From positions 1 to 32,988 of the forward strand of contig LSTF01000038.1 of NCBI GenBank assembly GCA_001644455.1: 32,988 nt of DNA, written 5' to 3'. The notes beneath the pieces were generated by a model that was given only the letters and a program-made list of their open reading frames with translations, was not told the origin of the DNA and did not search any database. The stretch is from Betaproteobacteria bacterium SCGC AG-212-J23. GTDB taxonomy: Bacteria > Pseudomonadota > Gammaproteobacteria > Burkholderiales > SG8-39. Below are positions 10,299-16,742 of the stretch, piece after piece. The translations under genes were made by a program, and so were the position numbers. The stretch's first letter is position 1; each line of letters starts with the position of its first letter.

Positions 10299-11514
10299 GG
10301 ATGATTCGCGCGCCGCGGTTGTAGGTCCAGTACGACCAGGCCCAGTCGATCATCACCGCGAGGCGGTTGCGGAAGTTGATGAGGAAGTAGATGTGCGCGA
10401 GGAGCCACATCAGCCAGGCGGGATAGCCCGAGAGCTCGAGCTTGCCGAACATCGCCACCGCGGCGTTGCGGCCGATGGTGGCGAGCTGCCCGTAGTCTTT
10501 GTATTTGAATTCCCGCGTGGCTTGTTTCTTCAGCGAGCGAACGATGTTCGCGGCCGCGTGACGCCCCATCTGCTTGGCAGCCGGCGCGACCCCGGGAACG
10601 CCCGGCACCGCCGCGAGGTCGCCGACGACGAAGATCTCGGGATGACCGGGCACCGAGAGGTCGGGCTCGACCTGCACCCGGCCGGCGCGATCGAGCGGCG
10701 CGCCGAGCGGGCGGCCGAGCGGCGAGCTGGTGATGCCCGCGGCCCAGATGACGGTCTTCGCTTCCAGGCGCTCGGCGCCGAGCGCCACGCCGCCGGCATC
10801 GACGCCGGTGACGCGCTTGCCGAGCCAGACCGTGACGCCGAGCCGCTCGAGCTGCAGGCGGGCTTTCTCGGAGAGAGCGGGCGTGTAAGGCGGCAGCACG
10901 CGGTCGGTGCCTTCGACGAGGACCACGCGCGCCCGGGTCGGATCGACGCGCCTGAATTCGCCCTTGAGCGTGTGGCGCGCGATTTCCGCCAGCGTACCGG
11001 CGAGCTCGACGCCGGTCGCGCCGCCGCCGATGACGACGAAGGTGAGCCAGGCCGAGCGCTTCGCCGCGTCGGCCTCGCGCTCGGCGCGCTCGAAGGCGGT
11101 GAGGACGCGCGCGCGGATGTCGAGCGCCTCGTCGAGGGTCTTCAGGCCCGGCGCGAAGGGCGCCCAGTCGTCGTGGCCGAAATAGTGGTTGATCGAGCCG
11201 CTGGCGACGACCAGGTAGTCGTAGGCGACGGTCGTGCGGTCTTCGAGGACCACGTGCCTTTGCTGAGGAACAATTTCACGGACTTCGCCGAGCAGCACGG
11301 TGGCGTTCTTCTGGCGCTCGAGGATGTGGCGGATCGGCGCCGAGATCGACGGCGCGGAGAGGCCGGCGGTCGCGACCTGGTAGAGGAGCGGCGTGAAAAG
11401 GTGGTGATTCGTGCGATCGATCACAGTCACCGCGGCCGGAGCGCGCCGCAATCCCTCTGCCGCCCACAGGCCGCCGAAGCCGCAGCCGACGATGATGACG
11501 CTGGGAAGCGACAT
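10282..11514 (-). CDS. ndh: Type II NADH dehydrogenase (NDH-2)
   Basis: A 410-residue non-proton-pumping NADH:quinone oxidoreductase on the inner face of the membrane. It shows the FAD motif VIIVGCGFGGLWAAEGL (Gly10, Gly12, Gly15), HLFTPLLYQVATAGLS, the NADH motif FVVIGGGATGVELAGTLAE, and EIFVVGDLAAVPG. The C-terminal section YPAWLMWLLAHIYFLINFRN and IDWAWSYWTY is the usual hydrophobic membrane anchor. The ATG at 11514 is preferred over a TTG at 11529 because the FAD motif then starts at the normal distance. It is divergent from the duplicated-repeat gene; the space between holds a long hairpin. The 3' end overlaps the ROK kinase gene. Confidence 0.94.
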   Translation of the reverse strand: MSLPSVIIVGCGFGGLWAAEGLRRAPAAVTVIDRTNHHLFTPLLYQVATAGLSAPSISAPIRHILERQKNATVLLGEVREIVPQQRHVVLEDRTTVAYDYLVVASGSINHYFGHDDWAPFAPGLKTLDEALDIRARVLTAFERAEREADAAKRSAWLTFVVIGGGATGVELAGTLAEIARHTLKGEFRRVDPTRARVVLVEGTDRVLPPYTPALSEKARLQLERLGVTVWLGKRVTGVDAGGVALGAERLEAKTVIWAAGITSSPLGRPLGAPLDRAGRVQVEPDLSVPGHPEIFVVGDLAAVPGVPGVAPAAKQMGRHAAANIVRSLKKQATREFKYKDYGQLATIGRNAAVAMFGKLELSGYPAWLMWLLAHIYFLINFRNRLAVMIDWAWSYWTYNRGARIILKGPS

Positions 11515-11532
11515 GAGCCGATGATACAAGTT

Positions 11533-11568
11533 GTTACCGAATACACCCTTCGGTGGTGGAACGGTAAC
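11533..11568. promoter_or_regulatory. Nested inverted repeat between ndh and repeat-protein gene
   Basis: Outer perfect arms GTTACCG (11533-11539) and CGGTAAC (11562-11568) enclose an inner CACC/GGTG stem. It sits 19 bases upstream of the ndh start and about 50 bases upstream of the divergent gene. It may be an operator for a dimeric regulator or a structured leader. No known binding consensus is claimed. Confidence 0.45.
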
Positions 11569-11619
11569 GGGCCTGCGGCGTTAAATGGTCTTCATCGTAT
11601 CTTCGGAAAGGGAAAGACA

Positions 11620-12201
11620 ATGAAAACCAGCATGCTTGCCGCGGCGATCGGCCTCGCGTTCTCCACGGGCGCATTCGCCCAGGCGGGCTCGGGCACCGTG
11701 CAGCGCGACGTCAACCAGCAGCAGCGCATCGAGCAGGGCCTGCAGTCGGGCCAGCTCAACACGCGCGAGGCTTCGCGCCTCGAGTCGGAAGAATCGAAGG
11801 TGCAGCGCGACCAGTCGCGCGCCATGCGCGACGGCAATCTCTCGCCGGCGGAGAAGGCGCGCCTCTCGCGCGAGCAGAACCAGGTGAGCCGCGACATCGC
11901 CCGCGAGAAGCACGACGCGCAGACCGGCAACCCGAATTCGCCTTCGTCGCAGCGCATGCAGGCCGACGTGCAGCGAAACGTCAACCAGCAGCAGCGCATC
12001 GAGCAGGGCGTGCAGTCGGGCAGCCTCACCACCCGCGAAGCCGGCAAGCTGGAGCGCGGCGAGGCGCAGGTCTCGAAGCGCGAGGCGCGCGCGGGCTCGG
12101 ACGGCAAGGTCGGCGCCAAAGAGCAGCAGCGCGTGCAGCAAGCCGAGAACCGGCAGAGCAAGCGCATCCACCGCCAGAAGCACGACGGCCAGAAGCAGTA
12201 G
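11620..12201 (+). CDS. Secreted hydrophilic protein with two tandem repeats
   Basis: A 193-residue protein with a clear Sec signal peptide (MKTSMLAAAIGLAFSTGAFA, cut before QAGSG). The mature chain is almost entirely two copies of a repeat of roughly 75-80 residues. Copy 1 starts VQRDVNQQQRIEQGLQSGQL and ends EKHDAQTGNP; copy 2 starts VQRNVNQQQRIEQGVQSGSL and ends QKHDGQKQ. Each has a TREA...LE helix, a short loop (MRDGNLSPAEK or GSDGKVGAKEQ) that recalls a calcium-binding EF-hand loop but is too short to call, and a charged helix. Proteins of this type are annotated as hypothetical in Burkholderiales. A GGAAAGGGAAAGAC leader precedes the ATG. The function is unknown; a soluble, mainly helical periplasmic protein is likely. 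Confidence 0.82.
   Translation: MKTSMLAAAIGLAFSTGAFAQAGSGTVQRDVNQQQRIEQGLQSGQLNTREASRLESEESKVQRDQSRAMRDGNLSPAEKARLSREQNQVSRDIAREKHDAQTGNPNSPSSQRMQADVQRNVNQQQRIEQGVQSGSLTTREAGKLERGEAQVSKREARAGSDGKVGAKEQQRVQQAENRQSKRIHRQKHDGQKQ
11700..12024 (+). repeat. Direct repeat inside the secreted repeat-protein gene
   Basis: Two nearly identical DNA blocks begin at 11700 and 11970, 270 bases apart. Each is about 50 bases and encodes (D/N)VNQQQRIEQG(L/V)QSG. Identity is very high at the start and falls off downstream, which suggests an old intragenic duplication whose N-terminal part is held by selection. Confidence 0.75.
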
Positions 12202-12220
12202 TCCCGCAGTTTGCCGCTAC

Positions 12221-12250
12221 CATGCCGGGATGGACATCCATCCCGGCATG
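12221..12250 (+). promoter_or_regulatory. Perfect 13-bp-arm hairpin over the thioesterase start codon
   Basis: Left arm CATGCCGGGATGG (12221-12233) and right arm CCATCCCGGCATG (12238-12250) pair perfectly around loop ACAT. The thioesterase ATG (12230-12232) lies in the left arm, so the start would be hidden in the folded mRNA. No T-run follows, so it is not a typical terminator. A nine-codon out-of-frame ORF starts at 12222 and ends at 12251 within it. Confidence 0.7.
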
Positions 12251-12640
12251 ACGGGTACCGCGGAGCTCGTCGTCGGCGAGGAGCACACCGCCCCGAGCAT
12301 CGGCAGCGGCCGGGTGCACGTCCTCGCCACGCCGGTGATGATCAACCTCATCGAGGCGGCGTCGCTCGCCGCCATCGAGGATCAGCTGCCGGAAGGCACC
12401 CAGAGCCTCGGCACGCTCCTCAATGTCCGCCACATCGCCGCGACGCCGGTCGGGATGAAGGTCCGCGCGCTCGCGGAAGTCACCGCGGTCAACGGACGCA
12501 CGGTGCGCTTCGCGGTGACGGTCAAGGACGAGGTGGATCTCATCGGCGACGGCGTCCACGAGCGCGTGGTAGTGAACGTCGCCAAGTTCGACCAGCGGGT
12601 GCAGAACAAGCTCGTCACGGCTCCCCCAGGTCGGAAATGA
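12230..12640 (+). CDS. Hotdog-fold thioesterase, fluoroacetyl-CoA thioesterase (FlK)-like
   Basis: A 136-residue hotdog thioesterase. The sequence MTGTAELVVGEEHTAPSIGSGRV, broken here into PGMTG, TAPSIGSG and VLATPVMINLIEAAS, matches the FlK family. The three catalytic positions known in FlK (Thr42, Glu50, His76) fit Thr34, Glu42 and His68 here, with identical spacing of 8 and 26. His68 lies in RHIAATPVGM. Members other than true FlK probably hydrolyse small acyl-CoA thioesters; fluoroacetate activity should not be assumed. The ATG at 12230 puts PGMTG in the family position; the next in-frame ATG (12248) would also keep the core. No Shine-Dalgarno is visible, and the start is inside a strong hairpin. 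The 3' end overlaps the convergent PilZ gene by 26 bases. Confidence 0.85.
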   Translation: MDIHPGMTGTAELVVGEEHTAPSIGSGRVHVLATPVMINLIEAASLAAIEDQLPEGTQSLGTLLNVRHIAATPVGMKVRALAEVTAVNGRTVRFAVTVKDEVDLIGDGVHERVVVNVAKFDQRVQNKLVTAPPGRK

Positions 12641-12983
12641 ACATCCGCACCAGCTCTTCCAGGGTCTGACGCGAGCCGCGGATCAGGCAGCCGGCGCGAT
12701 TGGCCGTGCGCCCCTCGCGATCGACGACCTGCGTGACGTTGGTGATCTCGAGCTCGACCGTGACCGGGTCGGCGCCGCCGTGCAGGATGCGCGCGCGGGG
12801 CACGCGCATGCCGGGCTCGAGGCGCACGCGCGAGTCGTAGACCAGCGTGCCCATGCCGCCGAGGCTGATGTCGACCACCGCCGCCTCGAGGCTGAGCGCG
12901 CCGATGCGCATCTCGCAGAGCAGCGCGACCGTCTGCGGCACCGGCCTGCGCGGGTGTGCGCGCTTGTCGTCCTCGTTGCTCAG
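12615..12983 (-). CDS. PilZ domain protein (putative c-di-GMP receptor), probable CTG start
   Basis: About 122 residues, almost entirely a PilZ domain. The c-di-GMP motifs are both present: RxxxR as R8-A-H-P-R12 in KRAHPRRP, and DxSxxG as D38-I-S-L-G-G43 in VVDISLGGMG. The tail is SRQTLEELVRMFISDLGEP. No ATG, GTG or TTG is found in frame near the domain start. The best candidate is a CTG at 12983 that overlaps the pepN stop as CTGA, the same four-base arrangement as the ATGA junctions elsewhere in the window, which implies translational coupling to pepN. The start is therefore an inference. The longer open frame to 13376 runs inside pepN and is not PilZ-like. The output target (motility, polysaccharide or other) is unknown. 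Confidence 0.75.
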   Translation of the reverse strand: MSNEDDKRAHPRRPVPQTVALLCEMRIGALSLEAAVVDISLGGMGTLVYDSRVRLEPGMRVPRARILHGGADPVTVELEITNVTQVVDREGRTANRAGCLIRGSRQTLEELVRMFISDLGEP

Positions 12984-15418
12984 GCGAGCGCCTTGCCGAC
13001 GATCTCCGCCACGTCCCTCGACAGGCCCGATGCGTCGCGGATCCGCTCCAGCGCGGCTTTCGCGCGCGCCTGCCGTTTCGCGTCGAACTTCTTCCAGCGA
13101 TCGAATCCCCGCGCCATCCGCGCCGCGACCTGCGGATTGAGCTCGTTCAGCGCCAGGACCTGGTCGGCGAGGAAGCTGTATCCCGAGCCGTCGGCGGCAT
13201 GGAAGCGCACGTGGTTGGCGGAGAACGAGCGGATCAGCGCGTAGACCTTGTTGGGCACCTTGAGGTCGAAGGCCGGGTGCTCGAGCAGCTCGCGCACCCG
13301 CGCCAGCGTCACCGGCAGGCGGGAGGACGCCTGCACCGCGAGCCACTTGTCGACCACCAGCGGCTCGTCCTTCCATTTCTCGTAGAACGCCTCGAGCGCC
13401 GGCCGCCGCTCGGGGCAGTCGAGGTTGGCGAGCGTGGAGAGCGCGGCCATCCCGTCGGTCATGTTGTCCGCGCCCTTGAACTGTTCATACGCGAGCGCCG
13501 AGAAGCCGATCTCGCCGAGGTAGTTGAGGCAGAGGTTCTTCAGCGCGCGCTTACCCATCGACGCGGCGTCCGGCGAATACGGCCCGCCGGTTTTCAGCCT
13601 TTCGTAGCAGGCCCTCAATTCCCCCTTCAGGTGGGAGGCGAGTGCGCGTCGCAGGGAGTTCCGATTCTCATGGAGACGATCCGGATCGACGACCGCCATC
13701 TGCTCGGCAAGGAAGGACTCGGCGGGCAGGTTCAGCACCTCGGCGGCGAACGCCGGATCCGGGTCGGCGAGCACGTTCTTCGCCGCGGCGAGGAACGCGG
13801 GCGAGGGCGCGCCCGCCTTCTGCAGGATGGCCTGCGTCGCGAGGCGCTGCGCGGCTTCCCAGCGGTTGAACGGATCGTCGTCCTTTGCCATCAGCTGCAG
13901 CAGCTCGGCCTCGGTGTAGGGGTAGTTGAGGATGACCGGGGCGGAGAAACGGCGGAGCAGGGATGGAACACGGGAGTCGGTCTTGAATTCGAACTTCTCT
14001 TCCGCCTTCTTCAGCGAAAGGATCTCTTCCCGATCGCCGATCTTCACGGCGAAGGGGATGTGGAAGGGCGGGTTCATCGACTGTTTGACCCGCAGGGCAA
14101 GAACACCGTTTTCGAAAGTACTGGAAGCGTCCAGGACCGGCGTCCCGGCGACGTCGTACCAGCGCCTGAACTGCGAGAGGTCGACGCCGGAAGCATCCTG
14201 CATCGCCTGGACGAAGTCGTCGCAGGTCACGGCCTGGCCGTCGTGGCGCTTGAAGTAGAGGCGCATGCCGGCCTGGAACTTCTCCTCGCCGAGCAGCGTG
14301 TGCTGCATGCGCACCACTTCCGCGCCCTTCTCGTACACCGTCATCGTGTAGAAGTTGCGGATCTCCTGGTACGACTGCGGCCGCACCGGGTGCGCCATCG
14401 GCCCGGCGTCCTCCGGGAACTGCGCCGCGCGCAGGTTGCGCACTTCCTGGATGCGCGTCACGGCGCGCGAGTAGGTATCGGCGCCGTACTCCTGGTCGCG
14501 GAACACCGTCAGGCCTTCCTTGAGCGAGAGCTGGAACCAGTCGCGGCAGGTGACGCGGTTGCCGGTCCAGTTGTGGAAATACTCGTGCGCGACGACGCGG
14601 TCGATGTTCAGGTAGTCGAGGTCGGTCGCCGTCTCGGCGCAGGCGAGGACGTAGCGGTTGTTGAAGATGTTGAGGCCCTTGTTCTCCATCGCGCCGGAAT
14701 TGAAGTCGCCGACCGCGACGATGCGGTACTCCTCGAGATCGAGCTTCAGGCCGAAGCGCTTCTCGTCCCAGGCGATGGCGCGCTTCAGGCAATCCATCGC
14801 CCAGCCGGCCTGGTCGAGCTTGCCGGGCTCGACGTACACGTAGAGGTTCTTCTCCTGCAGCACCTCCAGGTCGGCGGCGACCAGCGCGAAGAGATAGCAG
14901 GGCTTGGGAAAGGGATCGTGGAACTTCGCCCAGCCCGGGCCGGAGGCGACGAGGTTGCCGTTCGAGAGCAGCACCCGGTGCCTGGCGCGGACCGTGGTGG
15001 TGAACTTCGCCATCACGTCGGGGCGGTCGATGTACCAGGTGATGCGGCGGAAGCCCTGCGCCTCGCACTGCGTGACGAAGCCGTTCTTCGTCGCGTACAG
15101 GCCTTCGAGCTTGGTGTTCCTCTGCGGGACGATGCGCGTCAGCGTTTCCAGCTCGAACGCATCCGGCACGTCCTCGATGGTGAGTTTTTCCGCTTCGACT
15201 TTGTGACGACAAGGTTTGCCGTTCAGCGTCACCGACTGCAACTCGAGCTCATCGCCGTCCAACACCAGCGCCCCGGGAGCATTTCTCCTGATCTGCAGCT
15301 TGGCGCGCACCAGTGCGTCGTCGGCGCGGATGTCGACGTCGAGGTCGACGGTCTCGATGCGGAAGGCGGGCGGGGTGTAGTCCTTGAGCTGAATTGCCTG
15401 CGGCTGGGAATCTCGCAT
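12980..15418 (-). CDS. pepN: Aminopeptidase N (M1 family)
   Basis: An 812-residue M1 zinc aminopeptidase removing N-terminal residues from peptides in the cytosol. The exopeptidase motif GAMEN is at about 247-251. The zinc site is HEYFHNW (His278, Glu279, His282) with the third ligand Glu301 in LKEGLTVFRD. Also conserved are TQCEAQGFRRITWYIDRPDV and YEKGAEVVRMQHTLLG. The C-terminal helical domain is complete. It is shorter than E. coli PepN (870); the loops after ADLEVLQ and around KIGDREEILSL look trimmed. The ATG at 15418 (MRDSQPQAIQLKDYTPP) is preferred over one at 15439 by family alignment; neither has a clear ribosome site. It is followed by PilZ with a four-base overlap and is divergent from globin 2. 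Confidence 0.96.
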   Translation of the reverse strand: MRDSQPQAIQLKDYTPPAFRIETVDLDVDIRADDALVRAKLQIRRNAPGALVLDGDELELQSVTLNGKPCRHKVEAEKLTIEDVPDAFELETLTRIVPQRNTKLEGLYATKNGFVTQCEAQGFRRITWYIDRPDVMAKFTTTVRARHRVLLSNGNLVASGPGWAKFHDPFPKPCYLFALVAADLEVLQEKNLYVYVEPGKLDQAGWAMDCLKRAIAWDEKRFGLKLDLEEYRIVAVGDFNSGAMENKGLNIFNNRYVLACAETATDLDYLNIDRVVAHEYFHNWTGNRVTCRDWFQLSLKEGLTVFRDQEYGADTYSRAVTRIQEVRNLRAAQFPEDAGPMAHPVRPQSYQEIRNFYTMTVYEKGAEVVRMQHTLLGEEKFQAGMRLYFKRHDGQAVTCDDFVQAMQDASGVDLSQFRRWYDVAGTPVLDASSTFENGVLALRVKQSMNPPFHIPFAVKIGDREEILSLKKAEEKFEFKTDSRVPSLLRRFSAPVILNYPYTEAELLQLMAKDDDPFNRWEAAQRLATQAILQKAGAPSPAFLAAAKNVLADPDPAFAAEVLNLPAESFLAEQMAVVDPDRLHENRNSLRRALASHLKGELRACYERLKTGGPYSPDAASMGKRALKNLCLNYLGEIGFSALAYEQFKGADNMTDGMAALSTLANLDCPERRPALEAFYEKWKDEPLVVDKWLAVQASSRLPVTLARVRELLEHPAFDLKVPNKVYALIRSFSANHVRFHAADGSGYSFLADQVLALNELNPQVAARMARGFDRWKKFDAKRQARAKAALERIRDASGLSRDVAEIVGKALA

Positions 15419-15498
15419 GCGTAATTTTAAATGGTGCATACGATCGCCGTGATGCTCTGCGACAGTGCGGAATTCCTGCGAAAAGCGGCGTTTTCGAT

Positions 15499-15514
15499 TG
15501 GCATGTGATTTGCG
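15499..15514 (+). promoter_or_regulatory. Sigma-54-type -24/-12 promoter before globin 2
   Basis: TGGCAT-N5-TTGCG with the GG (15500-15501) and GC (15512-15513) exactly 12 bases apart, as required for sigma-54. The predicted transcript start is about 15525, one base before the globin ATG at 15526. No clear activator dyad is seen upstream between here and pepN. Spacing to the ATG is identical to that of the cobA element. Confidence 0.5.
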
Positions 15515-15525
15515 AAGAGGTGCCG

Positions 15526-15927
15526 ATGACTCCCGAGCAAATCGACCTGGTGCAGCGCACGTGGCGAGCGGTCCTGCCGGTGGGAGACACGGCGGCCGAG
15601 CTCTTCTACGGCAAGCTGTTCAGCCTCGATCCGGAGGTGCGGAGGCTGTTCAAGAACGACATGGTCGACCAGGGCCGCAATCTCACCGCCATGATCAGCG
15701 TCGCGGTCGGCGCGCTGGCGAAGCCCGAACGCATCCGGCTCGCCGTGCGCCAGCTCGGGGAGCGCCACGCCGCCTACGGCGTCGAACGCCGGCACTTCGA
15801 ACTGGTGGGCGTCGCGCTCATCTGGACGCTGGAGAAGTGCCTCGGCGAGGCTTTCACGCCGGATGTAAAGGACGCCTGGCGGGCGACCTATGTCTTCCTC
15901 ACCGAAGCGATGCTTATTGGTGCGTGA
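15526..15927 (+). CDS. Single-domain globin (flavohemoglobin/Vitreoscilla type), copy 2
   Basis: A 133-residue globin closely related to the one at 4583. Key positions coincide: Tyr28 in AAELFYGKLFSLDP (B10), Phe42 in RLFKNDM (CD1), Gln49 in VDQGRNL (E7) and proximal His81 in ERHAAYGVERRHF. It has no reductase domain. It lies 95 bases upstream of cobA and the nitrite reductase genes on the same strand, and has its own sigma-54-like element. Control of NO formed during nitrite turnover, or oxygen handling under nitrogen limitation, are reasonable ideas from context. The ATG at 15526 has GAAGAGG at 15514-15520, but that site would be absent from a transcript started at the predicted sigma-54 position; a second promoter is possible. 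Confidence 0.92.
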   Translation: MTPEQIDLVQRTWRAVLPVGDTAAELFYGKLFSLDPEVRRLFKNDMVDQGRNLTAMISVAVGALAKPERIRLAVRQLGERHAAYGVERRHFELVGVALIWTLEKCLGEAFTPDVKDAWRATYVFLTEAMLIGA

Positions 15928-15937
15928 CCTTTTTTGG

Positions 15938-15954
15938 TGCACCGCAATAGTGCA
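15938..15954 (+). promoter_or_regulatory. NtrC-type binding site
   Basis: TGCACC-N5-AGTGCA, a 17-bp dyad matching the NtrC (NRI) consensus TGCAC-N7-GTGCA at all ten fixed bases. It is centred about 76 bases upstream of the transcript start predicted from the sigma-54 element at 15996. A partial half-site (TTGGTGCG, 15917-15924) lies just upstream. Together they point to nitrogen control of the cobA-nir unit. Confidence 0.7.
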
Positions 15955-15995
15955 CCGAGAAGCGGAAAAGTCGTTAAAAACCAAGTAAATGCGCA

Positions 15996-16011
15996 TGGCA
16001 TAGAGGTTGCG
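15996..16011 (+). promoter_or_regulatory. Sigma-54 promoter of the cobA-nirBDC unit
   Basis: TGGCAT-N5-TTGCG. The GG (15997-15998) and GC (16009-16010) are 12 bases apart. The predicted start of transcription is about 16022, one base before the cobA ATG (16023). No Shine-Dalgarno precedes that ATG, consistent with a leaderless message. An A/T-rich stretch lies between the NtrC dyad and this element and could help bending. Confidence 0.7.
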
Positions 16012-16022
16012 AAAGCACCTCC

Positions 16023-16742
16023 ATGCCCGGCAGAGTCTTCCTTATTGGTGCGGGACCCGGCGATCCGGAGCTGATGACGCTCAAGGCGGCGCGCGCCTTG
16101 GGTGTCGCCGACGTCATCCTGGTCGACGAGCTGGTGAGCCGCGGCTGTCTCGCGCATGCGCGCTCCGACGCGAAGGTGATCGAGGTCGGCAAGCGCGGCG
16201 GCTGCAAGGCGACGCCCCAGGCTTTCATCGAGAAGCTTCTTGTCCTGTATTCGAAAGAAGGGAAAACCGTTGCTCGCCTGAAGGGCGGAGATCCGTTCAT
16301 CTTCGGCCGCGGCGGGGAAGAGCTGGCCGCGCTCGAGGCCGCCGGCATCGAGGTCGAGATCATCCCTGGCATTACGGCCGGCGTCGGCGTGCCGGCCACG
16401 CTCGGCATTCCGGTCACCGACCGCCGCGCAACCCACGGCGTGACTTTCATAACCGGGCATGGCATCGAACTCGACTGGCAGGCCCTAGTGCGCAGCGGCA
16501 CGACGCTCGTCTTCTATATGGGGCTGAAGAACCTCGCGAAGATCGTCGCCGGATTGCTCGGCGCCGAGATGCCGCCCGCGACGCCCGCCTGCGTGGTCGA
16601 GAACGGCACGCTCAAGAACCAGAAGCAGCGCGTGACCACGCTCGCGCAGCTCTCCGCGGCCGGCTTCGACGGCCCGGCGCTGATCGTGGTCGGGGAAGTC
16701 GTGCGCTTTGCACGGCTGCAAAAGCTCAAGAGGGCGGCATGA
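16023..16742 (+). CDS. cobA: Uroporphyrinogen-III C-methyltransferase (siroheme branch)
   Basis: A 239-residue S-adenosylmethionine-dependent methyltransferase that converts uroporphyrinogen III to precorrin-2. Family motifs are VFLIGAGPGDPELMTLKAARAL at the N-terminus (key residues GAGPGDPELxTLKA), VARLKGGDPFIFGRGGEE (about 84-101), IIPGITAGVGVPATLGIPVTDR, and the C-terminal GPALIVVGEVVRF. It lacks the dehydrogenase/ferrochelatase half of CysG, so siroheme completion must be encoded elsewhere. The product feeds the siroheme of NirB, whose gene overlaps its end by four bases (ATGA). The ATG at 16023 has no ribosome site. Confidence 0.95.
   Translation: MPGRVFLIGAGPGDPELMTLKAARALGVADVILVDELVSRGCLAHARSDAKVIEVGKRGGCKATPQAFIEKLLVLYSKEGKTVARLKGGDPFIFGRGGEELAALEAAGIEVEIIPGITAGVGVPATLGIPVTDRRATHGVTFITGHGIELDWQALVRSGTTLVFYMGLKNLAKIVAGLLGAEMPPATPACVVENGTLKNQKQRVTTLAQLSAAGFDGPALIVVGEVVRFARLQKLKRAA

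Noticed and set aside
10234-11619. Extension of the repeat-protein frame upstream of its signal peptide
   Set aside because: It runs antisense to ndh and would hide the clear signal peptide that starts at 11620.
12984-13376. N-terminal extension of the PilZ frame
   Set aside because: It lies wholly within pepN in another frame, reads as Arg/Gly-rich noise, and PilZ motifs begin only after 12983.
12956-15424. Plus-strand open frame of 822 codons opposite pepN
   Set aside because: Antisense shadow of PepN with no family features.
15430-15460. Possible NtrC half-sites (GGTGCA, TGATGC) upstream of globin 2
   Set aside because: Spacing and bases do not fit the 17-bp dyad; too weak to report as a site.
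16007-16738. Extension of the nirB frame upstream through cobA
   Set aside because: cobA in the other frame is unmistakable, and NirB starts naturally at the ATGA overlap at 16739.
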